From Rhopalosiphum padi (lineage: Eukaryota; Arthropoda; Insecta; Hemiptera; Aphididae), in assembly GCF_020882245.1 (NCBI RefSeq), contig NC_083597.1, positions 74,998,152 through 75,062,151 of the forward strand: DNA of 64,000 bases. The letters are read 5' to 3'. Of this stretch, positions 38,737-51,446 are shown one piece after another. The position numbers were made by a program, and so were the translations under genes. Positions within the stretch are counted from its first letter, which is position 1. The number at the start of each line of letters is the position of its first letter. Under the pieces are notes generated by a model that ran no database searches, was not told the origin of the DNA, and worked only from the letters and a program-made list of their open reading frames with translations.

Positions 38737-41700
38737 ATGACTTTGGACATGGTTCCAATGATGGATCCGACTACCGGCGATGAATGTGGCAAGAAGCGTA
38801 AAAAGAAACAAAACCTTGACGGAGGAAAGAGGATTAAACCACCCACTGCAGAAGAGTTGAATAAGCTCCGTGAAACTGAAAACCTTTTTTTGTCAAATAT
38901 GTTTCGCTTGCAAATTGACGAAATGTTAAAAGAAGTGAAACCAAAACAAACTACTTTAGACAAAATCCAAGAATGGTTTGATAAGTTTAGCGTAGCTGTG
39001 TTACAAGATATGGACACTGCAGATTATAAAAAAGTACATTTTCTGTGTAGCTATTACCTATTAAAATTTATACTAAACTATTATATTCCACTAACTATTG
39101 ACATACTGAGTTATACTTATCACTAGTCAAAGCACTTATTAAGTTTTTTCAGTAGGTACCTTTGACTAATGAGGTATCCAAATTTTATTGCATGTTTAAA
39201 TATAGTTTAAAAACCTACAATTAATTTTATTTTCCATACCATCATTATACTAATTTTATTTTTTATATGTTTTTGATGCTGAGCTAATTGAATGTTACTA
39301 TTTAATTTTTTTAAATTCCAATTAATCGTGGTAATAGTATATTTATTACAATCTAATTCATCTCTACCAAAGTATCCAATACTTGTATTGAAATAAAATA
39401 AAATTAGTTTTCTACCATTCAATGTAAAATGGATCAATTGAAAAAAAATTAGAAAATAAACTAATATTTTGTTTAATTTTTATTTATAATTTAGATATTT
39501 GGTTAAAAAGTTTTGGTTATAAAATAAATTGAAAAAAAATCACTCATTTTTTTAATGTAATATTCAAGTTCTTATTTTTATAATGTCGACATTGTTTACA
39601 ATTTTTTTTATATAGAACTTATAGTAAGCTTAGTTCAAAAATTATCTATCTACTATAATTTGGAAAACCGAAATGTTAAGAAAATAAATTGTGAAAATTC
39701 TTTAAGTTTCTCTGTAGTTAATTTTGATCTTAAATAATATTTAGTTATGTTTGTTTTTAGGAATTATTGTCAAATATGAATGTATCTGAAATTAGTACAC
39801 CATTTCATCTAAACCCTCAAAATAATACAGATGGAACTTTTCGTTTTACCAAGCCGTGTTCTGTAAAAATTGTAGGTTCCCATTCTTTAGGAACATCCAT
39901 AATGCCATTAATTAAAGTTGACATTTCAATTGTAATGGGAAAAGTAAGTATATATTAACTTTATATTTAAAAAGGAAATTATTAATTGTTTTAATGTTAA
40001 TGGTTTATTTAGACATTTTTCCATAAGAAAGACTATGCCGATGAAAAATATTTACGTAAAAAGGCTTTTTATCTGCACTGCCTTGCCAAAGAATTAATGA
40101 AAATACCATTTATGATTGATAATGATGATGTACAGTTTTCTTTTGGAAGTCATTCATATTATTTACCTTCACTTATTGTAAAACCAATTGGTACATTGGG
40201 TAAAAAATGCTGTTTTTGTTTACGAGTTGTTCCCGAAAAAGATATTTACAATTTAAATAAATTTTCTCCAAGTACCAACAATATTAATTGTCAATGGTAT
40301 TTTAATACAAGTGTAGAGAATTATGGTAATTTGAATATATATATTTTTTATTTTAAAAGATCAATAATTATAAATATAGTTTAAATATTTATATTATAGA
40401 TTCAAAAAATTATTCAACGCCCTATTACAATTCATTAGTTTTGCAAGATTTGGTAATGGATATAAACGACATTTTGCTAAAAGAAATAATTGAAATCAAT
40501 CAAAATGTTCAAGATGCTCTGATTTTATTAAAAATTTGGATTGCTCAAAAAAATCTTGGAGTGAGTGTTTTTGTTTATACATATTGTTAATAATCTAAAT
40601 ATTTAATTATATTATTTCACTTTTAGGGGGTTGGAAATGTCACTAACTATATATTGTCAATGTATGTAGTTTATTTGTTTAAAAAGCATAAAATAAACAA
40701 ATTTATGAGTAGCTATCAAATAATAAGGAATGTTTGGCTAAATTTTGGTATGTTACCTTTTTTAAATAACTTTAACAATAAAATTTAAAATGTATTACTA
40801 TTTTTTCAGGACAATCTAATTGGCATAATGATGGTATTACTTTAGTAGACAATGAAAGCAAAAAAGATGTAAAATTACCTTTAATGTCTGATTTCCATTC
40901 TACATTTCAAGTTGTATTTGTTGATTCTTCAGGATACTTGAATTTGTGTGCCAATGTTTTTAAATCTAACTACATTCATGTAAGTTAAATTTAAAATTAT
41001 ATTTACGTTTTAATGATTAATATTATTTAAATATTTTTACAGATTAAAAATGAATGTAATTTTGCTGTTGAAATGTTAGATAACTCAGACATGAATTCAT
41101 TCCCATGTCTGTTTTTAACTAAAGCTTCATTTCTCCAACAATTTGATCATCTTATCAGGTAGTTATACACGCTAATAGGTGTTTATTAATATATATTCAA
41201 TAATTATAATTATACTTTATTTTAGTTTCAATGACATCAAGGTAATAAAAGATATAGTTAGTCAACACAGTGATACAAAATTGAAATTGGATTTGAGGGA
41301 AGATTTAGCCTTGCAATTCCAGAAAATTATAGAACCATTATTACTTTCCAGTCTTGGTGATCGTATAACTGAAATGTGTTTCAATGTTTTTCAAGACTCT
41401 GTTCTTATTGGAAAAACTCAAGAACCGTTCAGTAATTTTTTAATTGGTTTAAAGTTAAATTCTCAAAAAGCAAATTCAGTAGTTGAACGTGGTCCAATTG
41501 CAAATTTGCCTGAGGTAATAATTTGTAAAGTACTAAAATTTGCATTAATATAAATATTATTTATTGTATGTAATGAATTGTAGGCTAAAGAGTTTCGCTC
41601 ATTTTGGGGCGAAAAATCTCAATTAAGACGTTTTAAAGATGGAGATGTTTGTGAAGCAGTTGTATGGGCTGATAGTAAAGCAGCTATAAGTAAAAAGCGT

Positions 41701-44276
41701 TGTATAATTAGAGATATTGTGAATTATGTATTTTTACATAAATTATCAATATCTTCAGAACAATTTATTTATATTGCCGATCAAGCGGAATCAGTTTTAG
41801 AGAATCCATTTGTGAGTATACATTATCATATTATCAACATCTATATATAACTCTTATAATTTGATACTGCAAAAATCACATTATTTCTATTAATTGGACC
41901 TTATGTTAGTATTGGCAGGAATAAGAAAGGGTTTAATGCTTGTTGACATTTTAAACAAAAATATTTTTTGCTTACTTATTATACTATTAAAATTATTATT
42001 TAAATTAAGTATCAATGATTTATAGTCCATACATTATACCTTTTATTGCCGAATTTTGGTTAGTATTTGTGTATAATTATTTAGTATACTTTATATAAGA
42101 ACAGAATGTACATAAAATACAACTAATTTGTTACTGTTTAAATTCTCTAAGTATTGATTTGATCTATAAATAATTGTTTTATTTTTTTTTATATATAATA
42201 TAATATACTTTTAAGATTAATTATAATTTTTTTTTTTAAATTTTAGATAGTACCAATTGGATTTGATTATGGTACTGGAGAAGCAGCAAGTTTGTGTTGT
42301 ATTGATAATTTTAATGATGTAGGAAAATTAATTCGTCAACTTGAAGGATTACCTTTAACTGTGAGTTCAGTACAAGGAATATCACCTGTATTGAGATATG
42401 CTGATGTTATACCACCATTATCTAGAACTCATGTCGACAATAAAAAACAAAGGAAGACTAAAGGAAATTGTATATTAGCACCGACAGATGAGGAAATGAA
42501 AATAGCTCCTGGATTTGTCGAACCAATTGAAGGTGTGTACATCTGCAATAATTATAACTCTTTTTAAACTATTTTTAAATTTAGGTATATTACAATTTGC
42601 ATCCAGTGGAAAATGGCCTAATGAACTAAACGCTGTAAGAAGAATGATTACAGCTTTTTACATAAATCTAGCTGCAAGGTTACATAAGGATTGTAATTTA
42701 ACTTGTCAGCCATTTGTTAATCATATAGATATCATGAAAGTATGTTCCAAAACTTATTTTAATTCATATTGTTCATACTGATAAGTGATTATAGTTGATA
42801 ATTTATGTTTTACTTCTAGAATGGTTTTGTTTTCCGTTTTCGTATTTATTATCCTGGCGAAGTATCATTTATTAAAAAAGAATTAATGCCAGATGGTATG
42901 ATCCGATATAGAGATACTGAAGAATCCTTGAATTTAGAGAGATCAATGGTGCAGTTGCCTACATTAACAAGCTCATTGCATGGGTATTTATAACTTATCT
43001 TTGTATAATTTTTTTAATTATTTTTCTAAAGTAATTTAAATTATTTGTTTTTAGCCTTAGTGTTCAATATCCATCGTATGGACCAACTTGTTGTTTAGCT
43101 AAACGATGGCTTAGAAGTCAGTTAATTGATAATTTTCATTTCCCAGATATGTGTATTGAATTGTTAGTGGCTAGCTATTTCTTACAGCCTGAGCCATTTA
43201 AAGTAACTTGTCAACCAACTATTGGTTTGCTGCACTTTTTACGTAAATTAGCAACAACTGATTGGTTTAGAGAATTTATTGTTATCAATTTCAATAATGA
43301 TATTCCAAGTACTAAATTACTTTTTATTAACACAATTTTAATATTATAGTAATTAATAATCCATTTTATTAATCTAGAAGATCATATTTCATCATTGGAA
43401 TGTTCTATTGCTAGCCAACAAAAAAATTCTTCAAGACCTGCAATGTTACTAGTTACACCTTATGACTTAGATGGTACTTCATGGACAAAAGAAGGCCCTT
43501 CATTTACAATACTTGCTCGTCTTATGCATTTGTCTAGAAAGGCTTTAGATATAGCTGAAGAAAGTTTATTAAAGAATGGCACTGTAGAAAATTTAAAAGT
43601 AACTATTAATTAGATAAATTACAAAAATAAAATAAATATTTAATTGCTATTTAATCTTTGTTTTATATTGAATAGCAAATATTTAGACCTTCGTTAGATA
43701 AATATGATATATTAATAAAGCTAAGGAACATAATGAATCCTCTTAGACATATGGCAGTTGATGCCAAAATGGCGAAAATTTACTCCTTAGAACCGCCCGA
43801 AGATAAAGAAAAAATACCAATTATTGGGTTAAATCCAGTTCAAGAATTACTAAATGTCCTAAGGGTATGTGTATACTATTATTATAAAATTATATCAATG
43901 TTTTTATTAAATAATAAATACCAAAAATATGGTTAATTCATTTTAGGAAAGCTACTCAGAGTATGCATTATTTTTCCACGATACATATGGAGGCAATGTG
44001 ATAGGAGTTGTTTTTAAACCTAATGTATTTAATAAAATTGAATTTAAGGTAAATGCTAAAATATTTTACTAGTCATGAAAATTATTTCATATTAAAATAA
44101 TTATTTTTAATTTGTAGGTAACTAATGTCAATGGTCAAAGATTACACAAGTCTTCAAGTAGCATAAAACATGTTGAATTTAATTTAGACGCTTTCATTGA
44201 GGATATAGATGTATATGGTGGATTTATTGTAAAAGAAGTTGAAAAATGTAACAAATCACTGTTTTGTAATAATTAA
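38737..44276 (+). CDS. NOL6: Nucleolar protein 6 (NOL6/Nrap/Utp22), 17 exons
   Basis: Exons: 38737-39033, 39761-39943, 40013-40325, 40400-40560, 40627-40747, 40810-40979, 41043-41158, 41226-41514, 41584-41811, 42247-42532, 42585-42739, 42820-42983, 43055-43308, 43378-43598, 43676-43864, 43947-44048, 44118-44276. All are GT-AG and phases agree. The sum is 3408 nt, 1135 residues, against about 1146 in human. Hallmarks are a basic N-terminus (KKRKKKQ), the nucleotidyltransferase-like VGSHSLGTSI (137-146) with VDIS (152-155), EFRSFWGEKSQLRRFKDG (553-570), SVQYPSYGPTCCLAKRWLRS (830-849) and ALFFHDTYGGNVIGVVFKP (from 1056). The family protein sits in the UtpC/small-subunit processome in the nucleolus, bound to Rrp7, and is needed for 18S rRNA processing. 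The second acidic residue expected of an active nucleotidyltransferase is Ser155, consistent with a structural, non-catalytic role. The gene is head to head with CRTC. Confidence 0.97.
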
Positions 44277-44307
44277 TACTTATCTAAACTAATCAGTTGA
44301 TTTAAAC

Positions 44308-44313
44308 AATAAA
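44308..44313 (+). terminator. Polyadenylation signal AATAAA of NOL6
   Basis: The first AATAAA after the NOL6 stop codon lies 31 bp downstream. A short 3' UTR would fit. Confidence 0.65.
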
Positions 44314-44391
44314 ATGATTGACATACATTGTTTGTATTGATTATTTAATATAAAAACCATTAAAGATTATCATACTTATAATTGTTATAAA

Positions 44392-44770
44392 ATGTAGTCT
44401 GAAGTTTGGTTAATCGTTGTGATCTATTTGTGTATGTCTCAAATAAACATCATACATAAAATTACGTATTATTAGTTTCTTGGGGGAAAAAGTGTCCACA
44501 GGTGCCCATGGCCCATAAGTTAAAAACTATGTTCACTTTTTTAATAATTGTATGTGATTTTATTGATTTGAACCACTCACCTAAATATGGGTGCCAAGAT
44601 TCAGAGTCGAAAATTTACTTTTTCGACCCAACAATTTTCAATACATAATTTTTTTACGGTCAGTTGTATTAAATTTACTGATAATTACAATTATAAATGT
44701 TTTAAAATGTAGTCCGAAGTTAGGTTTATCGTAACCTATTTGTATGTGTCTTGCAAAAAAACATATATAA
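44392..44770 (+). repeat. Diverged direct repeat about 313 bp apart
   Basis: AAAATGTAGTCTGAAGTT (near 44392) recurs as AAAATGTAGTCCGAAGTT (near 44705). The next 60 bases also match with scattered changes (GTTAATCG / TTTATCG, CTATTTGT, TGTCT, ACAT). Both copies are followed by a GGAAAAA-AGTGTCC string. This is an old tandem duplication or two copies of a dispersed repeat. Confidence 0.55.
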
Positions 44771-45363
44771 GTATTTTTTGGAAAAATAGTGTCCGTGTAC
44801 AAGTCCAAGTACAAAATATAAAACATATTTTTAAACTTCAAGTAAAATATTAAAAAGAACAACTTATAGCAGTTTAAATATTCAAAACTAAATTTATTAT
44901 TTATTCTCTAAAAGTGTTTATTTACTGGTGTAATTTTAACACCATGTCACCTTTCATTTTGAAATGGTTTATAAGGCGCGATCTCTTGGACGAATTATGT
45001 TCTAATTCACGCACTCGTGATGACTACTTACAAGCAAGAGTACGCTACCACAATGGTCACATTCTCACATAATGGTATTCACAATTTAATAGGATTTCAA
45101 TGGAGAATTCAGAGTATGATGAAACATTTAAAACCATTTTTAATATTTATTATATGAATTTAAGATTATTTTGTCTATACATATAAAAAATAGATGACAC
45201 AGTAATGTCACTGAGTTGCTACTTGTTGAATGTTGATGTAATAAGTGATACGATGCAAATTATGACAATAATGTTCATAACTGCTTCTCAAAAGAGTAAA
45301 ACTGTGAAATTTCCAATAACATGTCGGCCCTGCATTATACTTTTTATTAGGCACGTGGCACTA

Positions 45364-45379
45364 CAGTGGCGTAATTAGG
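45364..45379 (+). mobile_element. Lone hAT-like terminal sequence
   Basis: CAGTGGCGTAATTAGG has the CAGTGGCGTA start typical of one family of hAT terminal inverted repeats, and resembles the ends of the element at 50961. No matching right end was found downstream, so only one end survives. Confidence 0.35.
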
Positions 45380-45941
45380 AAATTGCCTTATACTAATTTT
45401 TTTTGTAAAAACTGTAAATTTTATATAACTTTAAAAAAAAATCCCTTTAAATAACTTTAAACTCTTTTAGGAACACAATTATTATTAATATTAAATTTGG
45501 ATACTATTACATTATTATATTATATGGCTAAAATATATGTATTTGTTGCGTTTTATATTTCGACCCCTATATATTTTGATATTCTGCACACGTCATGATG
45601 CATTTATTGCTTGTACAACTGTACAATAATAGTACCTATGTGGCATTGTAGCATTTGTAGCTGCTATAAAACCTCTGCAATATCGATTATTCATAAATAT
45701 TTGATGCCATTTTTGTAGGTATATAGTAAATGAAAATTGTTATTTATAAGATTATATACCTAAGTACCTAACTGCTTAAAAAAAAAATACTTGCACATTT
45801 CTTACACACATGGGTATAATTATTGATATGTATTATTAAAATAATAATTTATACACAGGTACGTCATATAATGTATTAAATAATGTATAGAATATAAAGG
45901 ACGTGTTCAGTTGTAGCCTTGTAGGTATCTATAGTTTATCA

Positions 45942-46397
45942 TCACAACGATTTGGAAATAAAACGTTTCAATCCAGTCTGGTTTGGTTTGGCACGGATAG
46001 AAGAAACATTGTTGCGTTTCATGGTGTTTTCGGTGGATGAGAAGGGAGCAGGACGAGGAGATGACGAGGAATAGAGGCGTTTCGTTTTCGTAGATCGGAC
46101 CCGTGCAGATTGGGAACTGCATCGATTCGTGGTACTGCAGGTCGAGCTGGATCGACTCGGACATCCGTCCAAAGTGTTTCGTCGACAATTGTGTGTGGTT
46201 CGGCGAGGCCTGCATGTCACGCACGGGTCCACCGGTGACCCGTCGGGTATTGCATAGGCTGGTAAGTACGAAGCTGCGGGGCTATCGCCTGCTGCCACAA
46301 TATCGTCTTGCTGAGGTAGATTGCTATCCTGAAGCGCAAGATGCACGTATAAAGCCACCAAAACCGCCATCGAAAGATACCGCGACGTCAAAATCAT
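45942..46397 (-). CDS. Candidate secreted protein ORF, 151 codons, unrecognised
   Basis: It begins MILTSRYLSMAVLVALYVHL, a convincing signal peptide, followed by an acidic, Gln/Asp-containing stretch and the cysteine motif CVTC. The second half (Arg/Ser/Pro/Thr-rich with scattered Cys) looks like an off-frame reading. In that half a different minus frame (45907-46224) has more protein-like composition and codon use, which raises the possibility of a frameshift. A TATATAA string lies about 25-30 bp upstream of the ATG. The same DNA carries a rival plus-strand exon (46094-46261), and only one reading is likely to be real. No domain was recognised. Confidence 0.35.
   Translation of the reverse strand: MILTSRYLSMAVLVALYVHLALQDSNLPQQDDIVAAGDSPAASYLPAYAIPDGSPVDPCVTCRPRRTTHNCRRNTLDGCPSRSSSTCSTTNRCSSQSARVRSTKTKRLYSSSSPRPAPFSSTENTMKRNNVSSIRAKPNQTGLKRFISKSL
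46094..46261 (+). CDS. Alternative reading: cysteine-rich exon on the plus strand
   Basis: A segment of 56 codons is bounded by an acceptor (GTTTCGTTTTCGTAG) and a near-perfect donor (GTAAGTACG), with phase 0 at both ends and about 75% G/C at third positions. The peptide has five cysteines within 32 residues (IGNCIDSWYC, RPKCFVDNC, GEAC). No partner exons were identified on this strand nearby, and the domain was not recognised. It overlaps the minus-strand secreted ORF. Confidence 0.3.
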
Positions 46398-46414
46398 CGT
46401 GTAAAACCCTTTAA

Positions 46415-49400
46415 TTATATAGTGTTGTAGTATCGTAGCTATTAGGTATCATATATGCATTGTATTAATATTTAATGTATTAATTTATTATTATAAATTA
46501 TTGGATATGACTAAAATAAAGAAACTATTAGTGGACATTTTACAATGTGTATATAATATGCATAATATATAGGTCGTTACTAGTTTGTATATTTTTTTCA
46601 GAAAAATTGTGCTTTTATTAAAAAATTTTGATATTTATTTATTTTGCACATTTAGGTATTTAATTTAATTAAGAAAAACATTTTGAAAATTCAAATTTAA
46701 TCTAACTACCCATTTTTTTTTAAACTCAATTCATTTTTATAAGTTGAGTACTTAAAACAGTCATACTAACTTATTATCTAGCCGCATTGTAGTGCGTGAC
46801 CATGACGAAATTAATTCTACAGCGTATTAGACCATCTTATTATAATAAAGGGATTCAGCGCAGCGCTGTCTGTTGCTATCGATAATTATTATTAACTAAA
46901 CTTATTATAATGATTTAAAAACACAAAACAAAATTTTTCAGTGATTTTCACCGTATGATTCAAATGTTTTATGTCTTTGGCAAATTTAAGTTATTTATCG
47001 CTTTTAGATTTAAAGGACCCAGAATAAGATTGGGTTTGACCGCATTAATATTTAACAAATTATAATGCGAATTTTAGTTTGTAATTATCATATTATAGGT
47101 AGATAGTATTTAATATAGATATTACATATAATATAATATTATGATATATATAATTTTTTAAATCATACACACTTCGAGGTAAACTCAATGAGCAATATAA
47201 TATTAAGCGAACCACTGTATACAAGTATAGTTTCATAAATATATATTTACAGTATTTTATTTTTCATTAAAATAATGCTTCCACCAAGGCCGATTTTAAA
47301 ATGCACGCCCGATTATTGTGGCGTTCTCGTCTCAGTTCTCTGTACGTCACAAAATCACAAATATAATTACAATTTTAACGAGCCTTAACTATTGTCTTAC
47401 TAATATCGACCTATTATTCTTTATTCGTATTATTTTTGCGTGCATGTTGTATTAATATGCTTTTATTTGTAACTACAATATATTCGATGTCCATATGAAC
47501 ACACCTATTGAATATAGGAGATATTATGCGCTAAACGTTATATATGGGGCCTAGAGCCTATTCTGTAACATGTTTAGGCGTTACTTGGGAGTTGGGGAGC
47601 TCAGGGATAGAACAATTTTTTATGCTAATAATATTATTATAATTTATGAAAAAACTTGAATAACTGGATGAATATACAAGTATTGTTCGTTCAAACCAAT
47701 AAAATTATCAATAGGCAATTAATATCATAATATAATAAAACTGATAATTTTTGTTTAAATTACCTATAAATAATAACAAATTAATTAATTATTAATACCA
47801 AATTATCAAAATAATAATGTATATAATATATTATATAATTATAAATAAAGATAATTTTTTTATAAAATATGTAAAAACCATCAATAAATTATGGATAATT
47901 TATTTTAGCTAACTAACAATGAAGCCTTTATTTGTATTTCAACTTGGAAGCTAGTCTTGGTGTTTTGTAAACTATAGCATTCATTTTAAATAGATTATAC
48001 AATAATAAATTAAGAGGACGTAGTTATACCCGCATGTGTTGTCTCTGTCTTTTAAAAACACACAATATGGAAAATGTTCGTTTAACAGAATTCATTTCAG
48101 TATATTATAATTTATGGTAAATGAAAAAAATAAGTTGAATTCGATACAAACCAATTAATAGCCGAACAAAAAATACATCTTCATTAACATCTCTCGAAAG
48201 ATATTTGCAAATGTTATTATAAATACACTAGAACTAGATTTGACAAAAATCATAGTAATCAACAGTTTGATACCAGCAAACGAGCTTTGAGTGCTTAGCG
48301 ACAACTACATAACGACATATAAACATGTGGGGGTTGCCGCGTTAAGTTTTTATTTGAAATATTAAATTCTCACTATATGATTGAAACGATGAAACGTATA
48401 ATATTCGAATATACATTGTAGGTGATTTTTTTTATTCTTTGGCTTTTATTTAGATTGTATTTATAAATTTCTAATATCAATGTTTAATGTTTATTTAAAA
48501 TAATAGGAAATAAATAAACTAATAGCTTATAAGTAATTGTTTAAATTTTTAATTATATTTTGTGTAATAATGAACTATTATTTATTGGTTAAAAAATAAT
48601 AAAAAAATTTTACCATATTAGTTTACACAATTTAATTTAAATTAAATTGATCAAAGGTCTTTTAAATATTTCGTCATATGTACAGGCGTGACTCAATCTC
48701 ATATCAAATTGGTATGAGAATCGGTAAGTTATACATAAAACAAATTAAAATAAATTGATATCTATAGTATTATTATGAGTAAATTTTCAAGGTTTTCAAA
48801 TTTTACATTAAATAATGTATCAATTCCTAAAACTGATATAATTACACACATGAGATTTAATTTGGACAAACGAGTAACGACATGACCAGAAGTAATCATA
48901 TTTGAATTTTCGAATATGTATATGCTTAAGAATTAAGATCCCTTTTATTTATTTTAGTCATAGTACGAATCTAAAAACTCAAATTTAAATTTTTTAGCGA
49001 ATCTGGACTGCGGCTCTAGGTGAATCGAAAATATCAAACAAAAAAACGTTAAACTTTCCAAAATATTGCACCCTACAATAAATGACTGATGTGTGCTAAT
49101 TATCTTCAATTTAACTCATTAAAATGATTTTGCTATGAAAACTATATTGCAGAAGATGCATGCATATACGTGTTTTCATATGTAATTCGATTCGATCCTA
49201 TATTGTCTAAAGTGGATCGTGAACAATGACATACTTAAAAACACAATGCAACTAATATCTATAATAATAATATTAATAAATAATATATATGGCTTATTTA
49301 CAAAAATAGGTATTAATTATTTAAAAAAGACTAAAAATATAATATATTATAAAGGCTATGAGAAATTTTATTTTTATAATACATTTTGTCCCACTGAACA

Positions 49401-50960
49401 TCAGTAAAATACCTAACTAACTATAGTTAACTATCATAAACTTTCTATACAGCTGTGTCCGTGTGTGCATTATGCCAGACGGCCAGTGTAATAATATTAT
49501 CTATTATATATATAAACGATCGCTAAATTGTATAGAATTAAAGTGAAAGAATCGTACTGAAATTGCCAAAAGTATTGAGTAATAATACCTTTATATAATG
49601 ATGATTAAGCACAGCTATACTGAAGTACGTATATTATTATGCTGTTTTGGAGAAAAATAACCATATGCACGTTTTTAAATTTCTTTCAAAACAGAATATT
49701 CACTTGTAAAAAATAATATTGGCTGATTTTAAATAAAATCATATTAACTAAACCGAATCAAGTAAAAAATGTGTTTTTCGTTCCATAAAGTTATGAAAAA
49801 TAGTCTTTTTTTTAAAACAAAACGAGAAATCACGTTTATGATTTACGTGACTCAAATGCAACTACAGAGGCTACACAACTTAAAGCTGATAAATATTTTG
49901 TAAATGCATTTATTTATATTTGTTATTACACGTGTAATATTGTATATATTCGTATTTTAATAAATTGAATTCTTTGATATTATATTATTTATATTCATTG
50001 AATGAAATCCCACACATTTTTACACTTTATTAATCGTATACGTCTTTTACACGTACGACTTGTGATTGGTGCTCTCAATTTATTTCATTTTGTTTCAATT
50101 TATGTATTGATATACCTATGCATAAATTATTATTTAACCAATTTAACTTTCTGACCGTGACCAAATGTGATGCAATTGCACACGGTGAATACATACATTA
50201 AACAATGACTTTGGTAATTTTCCTTATTTACTGTAGGTATTACTTTTACGTGGGTTCCATGATGTGCTTTTTTAGATTACTTGTTTATAGCTGATGTTTT
50301 TTTTTTTTTAATTGTGCGTTAACTTTTTGTTAACAGTCTCGCATATAATAGTAGTTTTTCAAATTGTGTAAATTATTATAGTTTTAATTAAATACATAAC
50401 CTAAATACCACTTTTTATAATTTATTCTCTTATGAGAGCATATAAAAAAAAAAAAATAAATAAAAAAAATAGCGATATAATCTATCTGTTACTAATACTG
50501 TTGCTACTTACATAGAAATTGTTACTTGTATAAATATTAAATAAATCATAAATGGTAGTTATATATTGTTACAAACAGGGACAAATGGACGCAGCTATTT
50601 GGACGTCAAGTTATTTAGACATGGCTGTTTAGGCGCAAGGACAAAATTATATAAATTTAATTATTTTACTTTCACATATACCTATAACAATATTATTACA
50701 ATATATATTAGAATAATTATAAAACATATAGTTTGTAAACATAAATTTTATTTAAATAATCATTAATTCAGAATATAAATAATATAATTATTAAAAATTC
50801 ATTTCAATCTTAGTGAAAATGGTAGTGGTATTGACTTTCAATTCAAGTATATTGATGAGACAATTGAATCGTTGTTGGAATATTTACCAAATGAATTACA
50901 ACTTAACTTACTAGGCAATTATTTTTGATGAATTAATATAAATTATTGAAGGTCTTCGAC
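46415..50960. other. AT-rich intergenic region
   Basis: No gene is supported. A GC-richer stretch at about 48010-48355 is uneven in composition against its flanks and may be a decayed mobile element. A small GC pocket lies near 47280-47350. TATCGATAA (46876-46884) resembles a DRE but has no associated gene. Confidence 0.45.
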
Positions 50961-51114
50961 CAGAGGCGTAGCCAGAATTTTTTTCGGTGGAGGGGGGCTG
51001 ATCAATTTTTGTAAAATATAATTTAAGATTTTTGTAGCGATTTTCATAGACCATTAAAAATTTCGGGGGGGAGGGTCTGTAGCTCCCTCAGCCCACCCCC
51101 TGGATACACCACTG
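50961..51114. mobile_element. 154-bp non-autonomous hAT-type element (MITE)
   Basis: The left end CAGAGGCGTAGCCAG (50961-50975) matches the reverse complement of the right end, CAGTGGTGTATCCAG (51100-51114), at 12 of 15 positions. Flanks are TCTTCGAC (50953-50960) and TCTTCAAC (51115-51122), an 8-bp target duplication with one mismatch. TIRs starting CAG and 8-bp duplications are diagnostic of the hAT superfamily. The interior has complementary G-rich and C-rich runs and no coding capacity, so it would depend on a transposase from elsewhere. Confidence 0.85.
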
Positions 51115-51446
51115 TCTTCAACCATTATTTCTACTTAATATTATCTATTGCTAATAGAAGATTAAGCACAAAGATGGACGTCAATCATCCAAGTTTATGG
51201 GTTTTTTATAACGTGTCTTCACTCATCAAGTAGAAGTAGGTAGAGACTTTCATTGTAGTAAATATAATATAGAAGTAGGAAATGTAGTCTCCTTAAAAAA
51301 TAAAAAAAATATTTATGTTGATAAAAGGATTTTAAAAGCTTAGGTCTAAACACTCTAAATAGTCATGTCCATTTGTTATAGTTAAATCGATAATGTTAAT
51401 ACCTAAAACTAAATATTGATGTACCTATAATACCTATAGATTATAG

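Larger units (their letters stand above)
44314..45906. other. Intergenic region downstream of NOL6
   Basis: It holds a diverged direct repeat (44392-44465 and 44705-44770), a lone hAT-type terminal sequence at 45364 and otherwise AT-rich sequence. No gene is supported. Confidence 0.5.

Noticed and set aside
43599..43613. Possible NOL6 C-terminus by reading through the donor into VTIN-stop
   Set aside because: The next exons (43676 onward) continue with strongly conserved NOL6 C-terminal sequence in the right phase, so the donor at 43599 is used in the full-length product.
50566..50766. Open frame beginning in a non-AT-rich segment before the first MITE
   Set aside because: The peptide turns into AT-driven Ile/Tyr/Asn/Lys composition after about 30 residues and has no motif. 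The GC-richer start may itself be repeat-derived.
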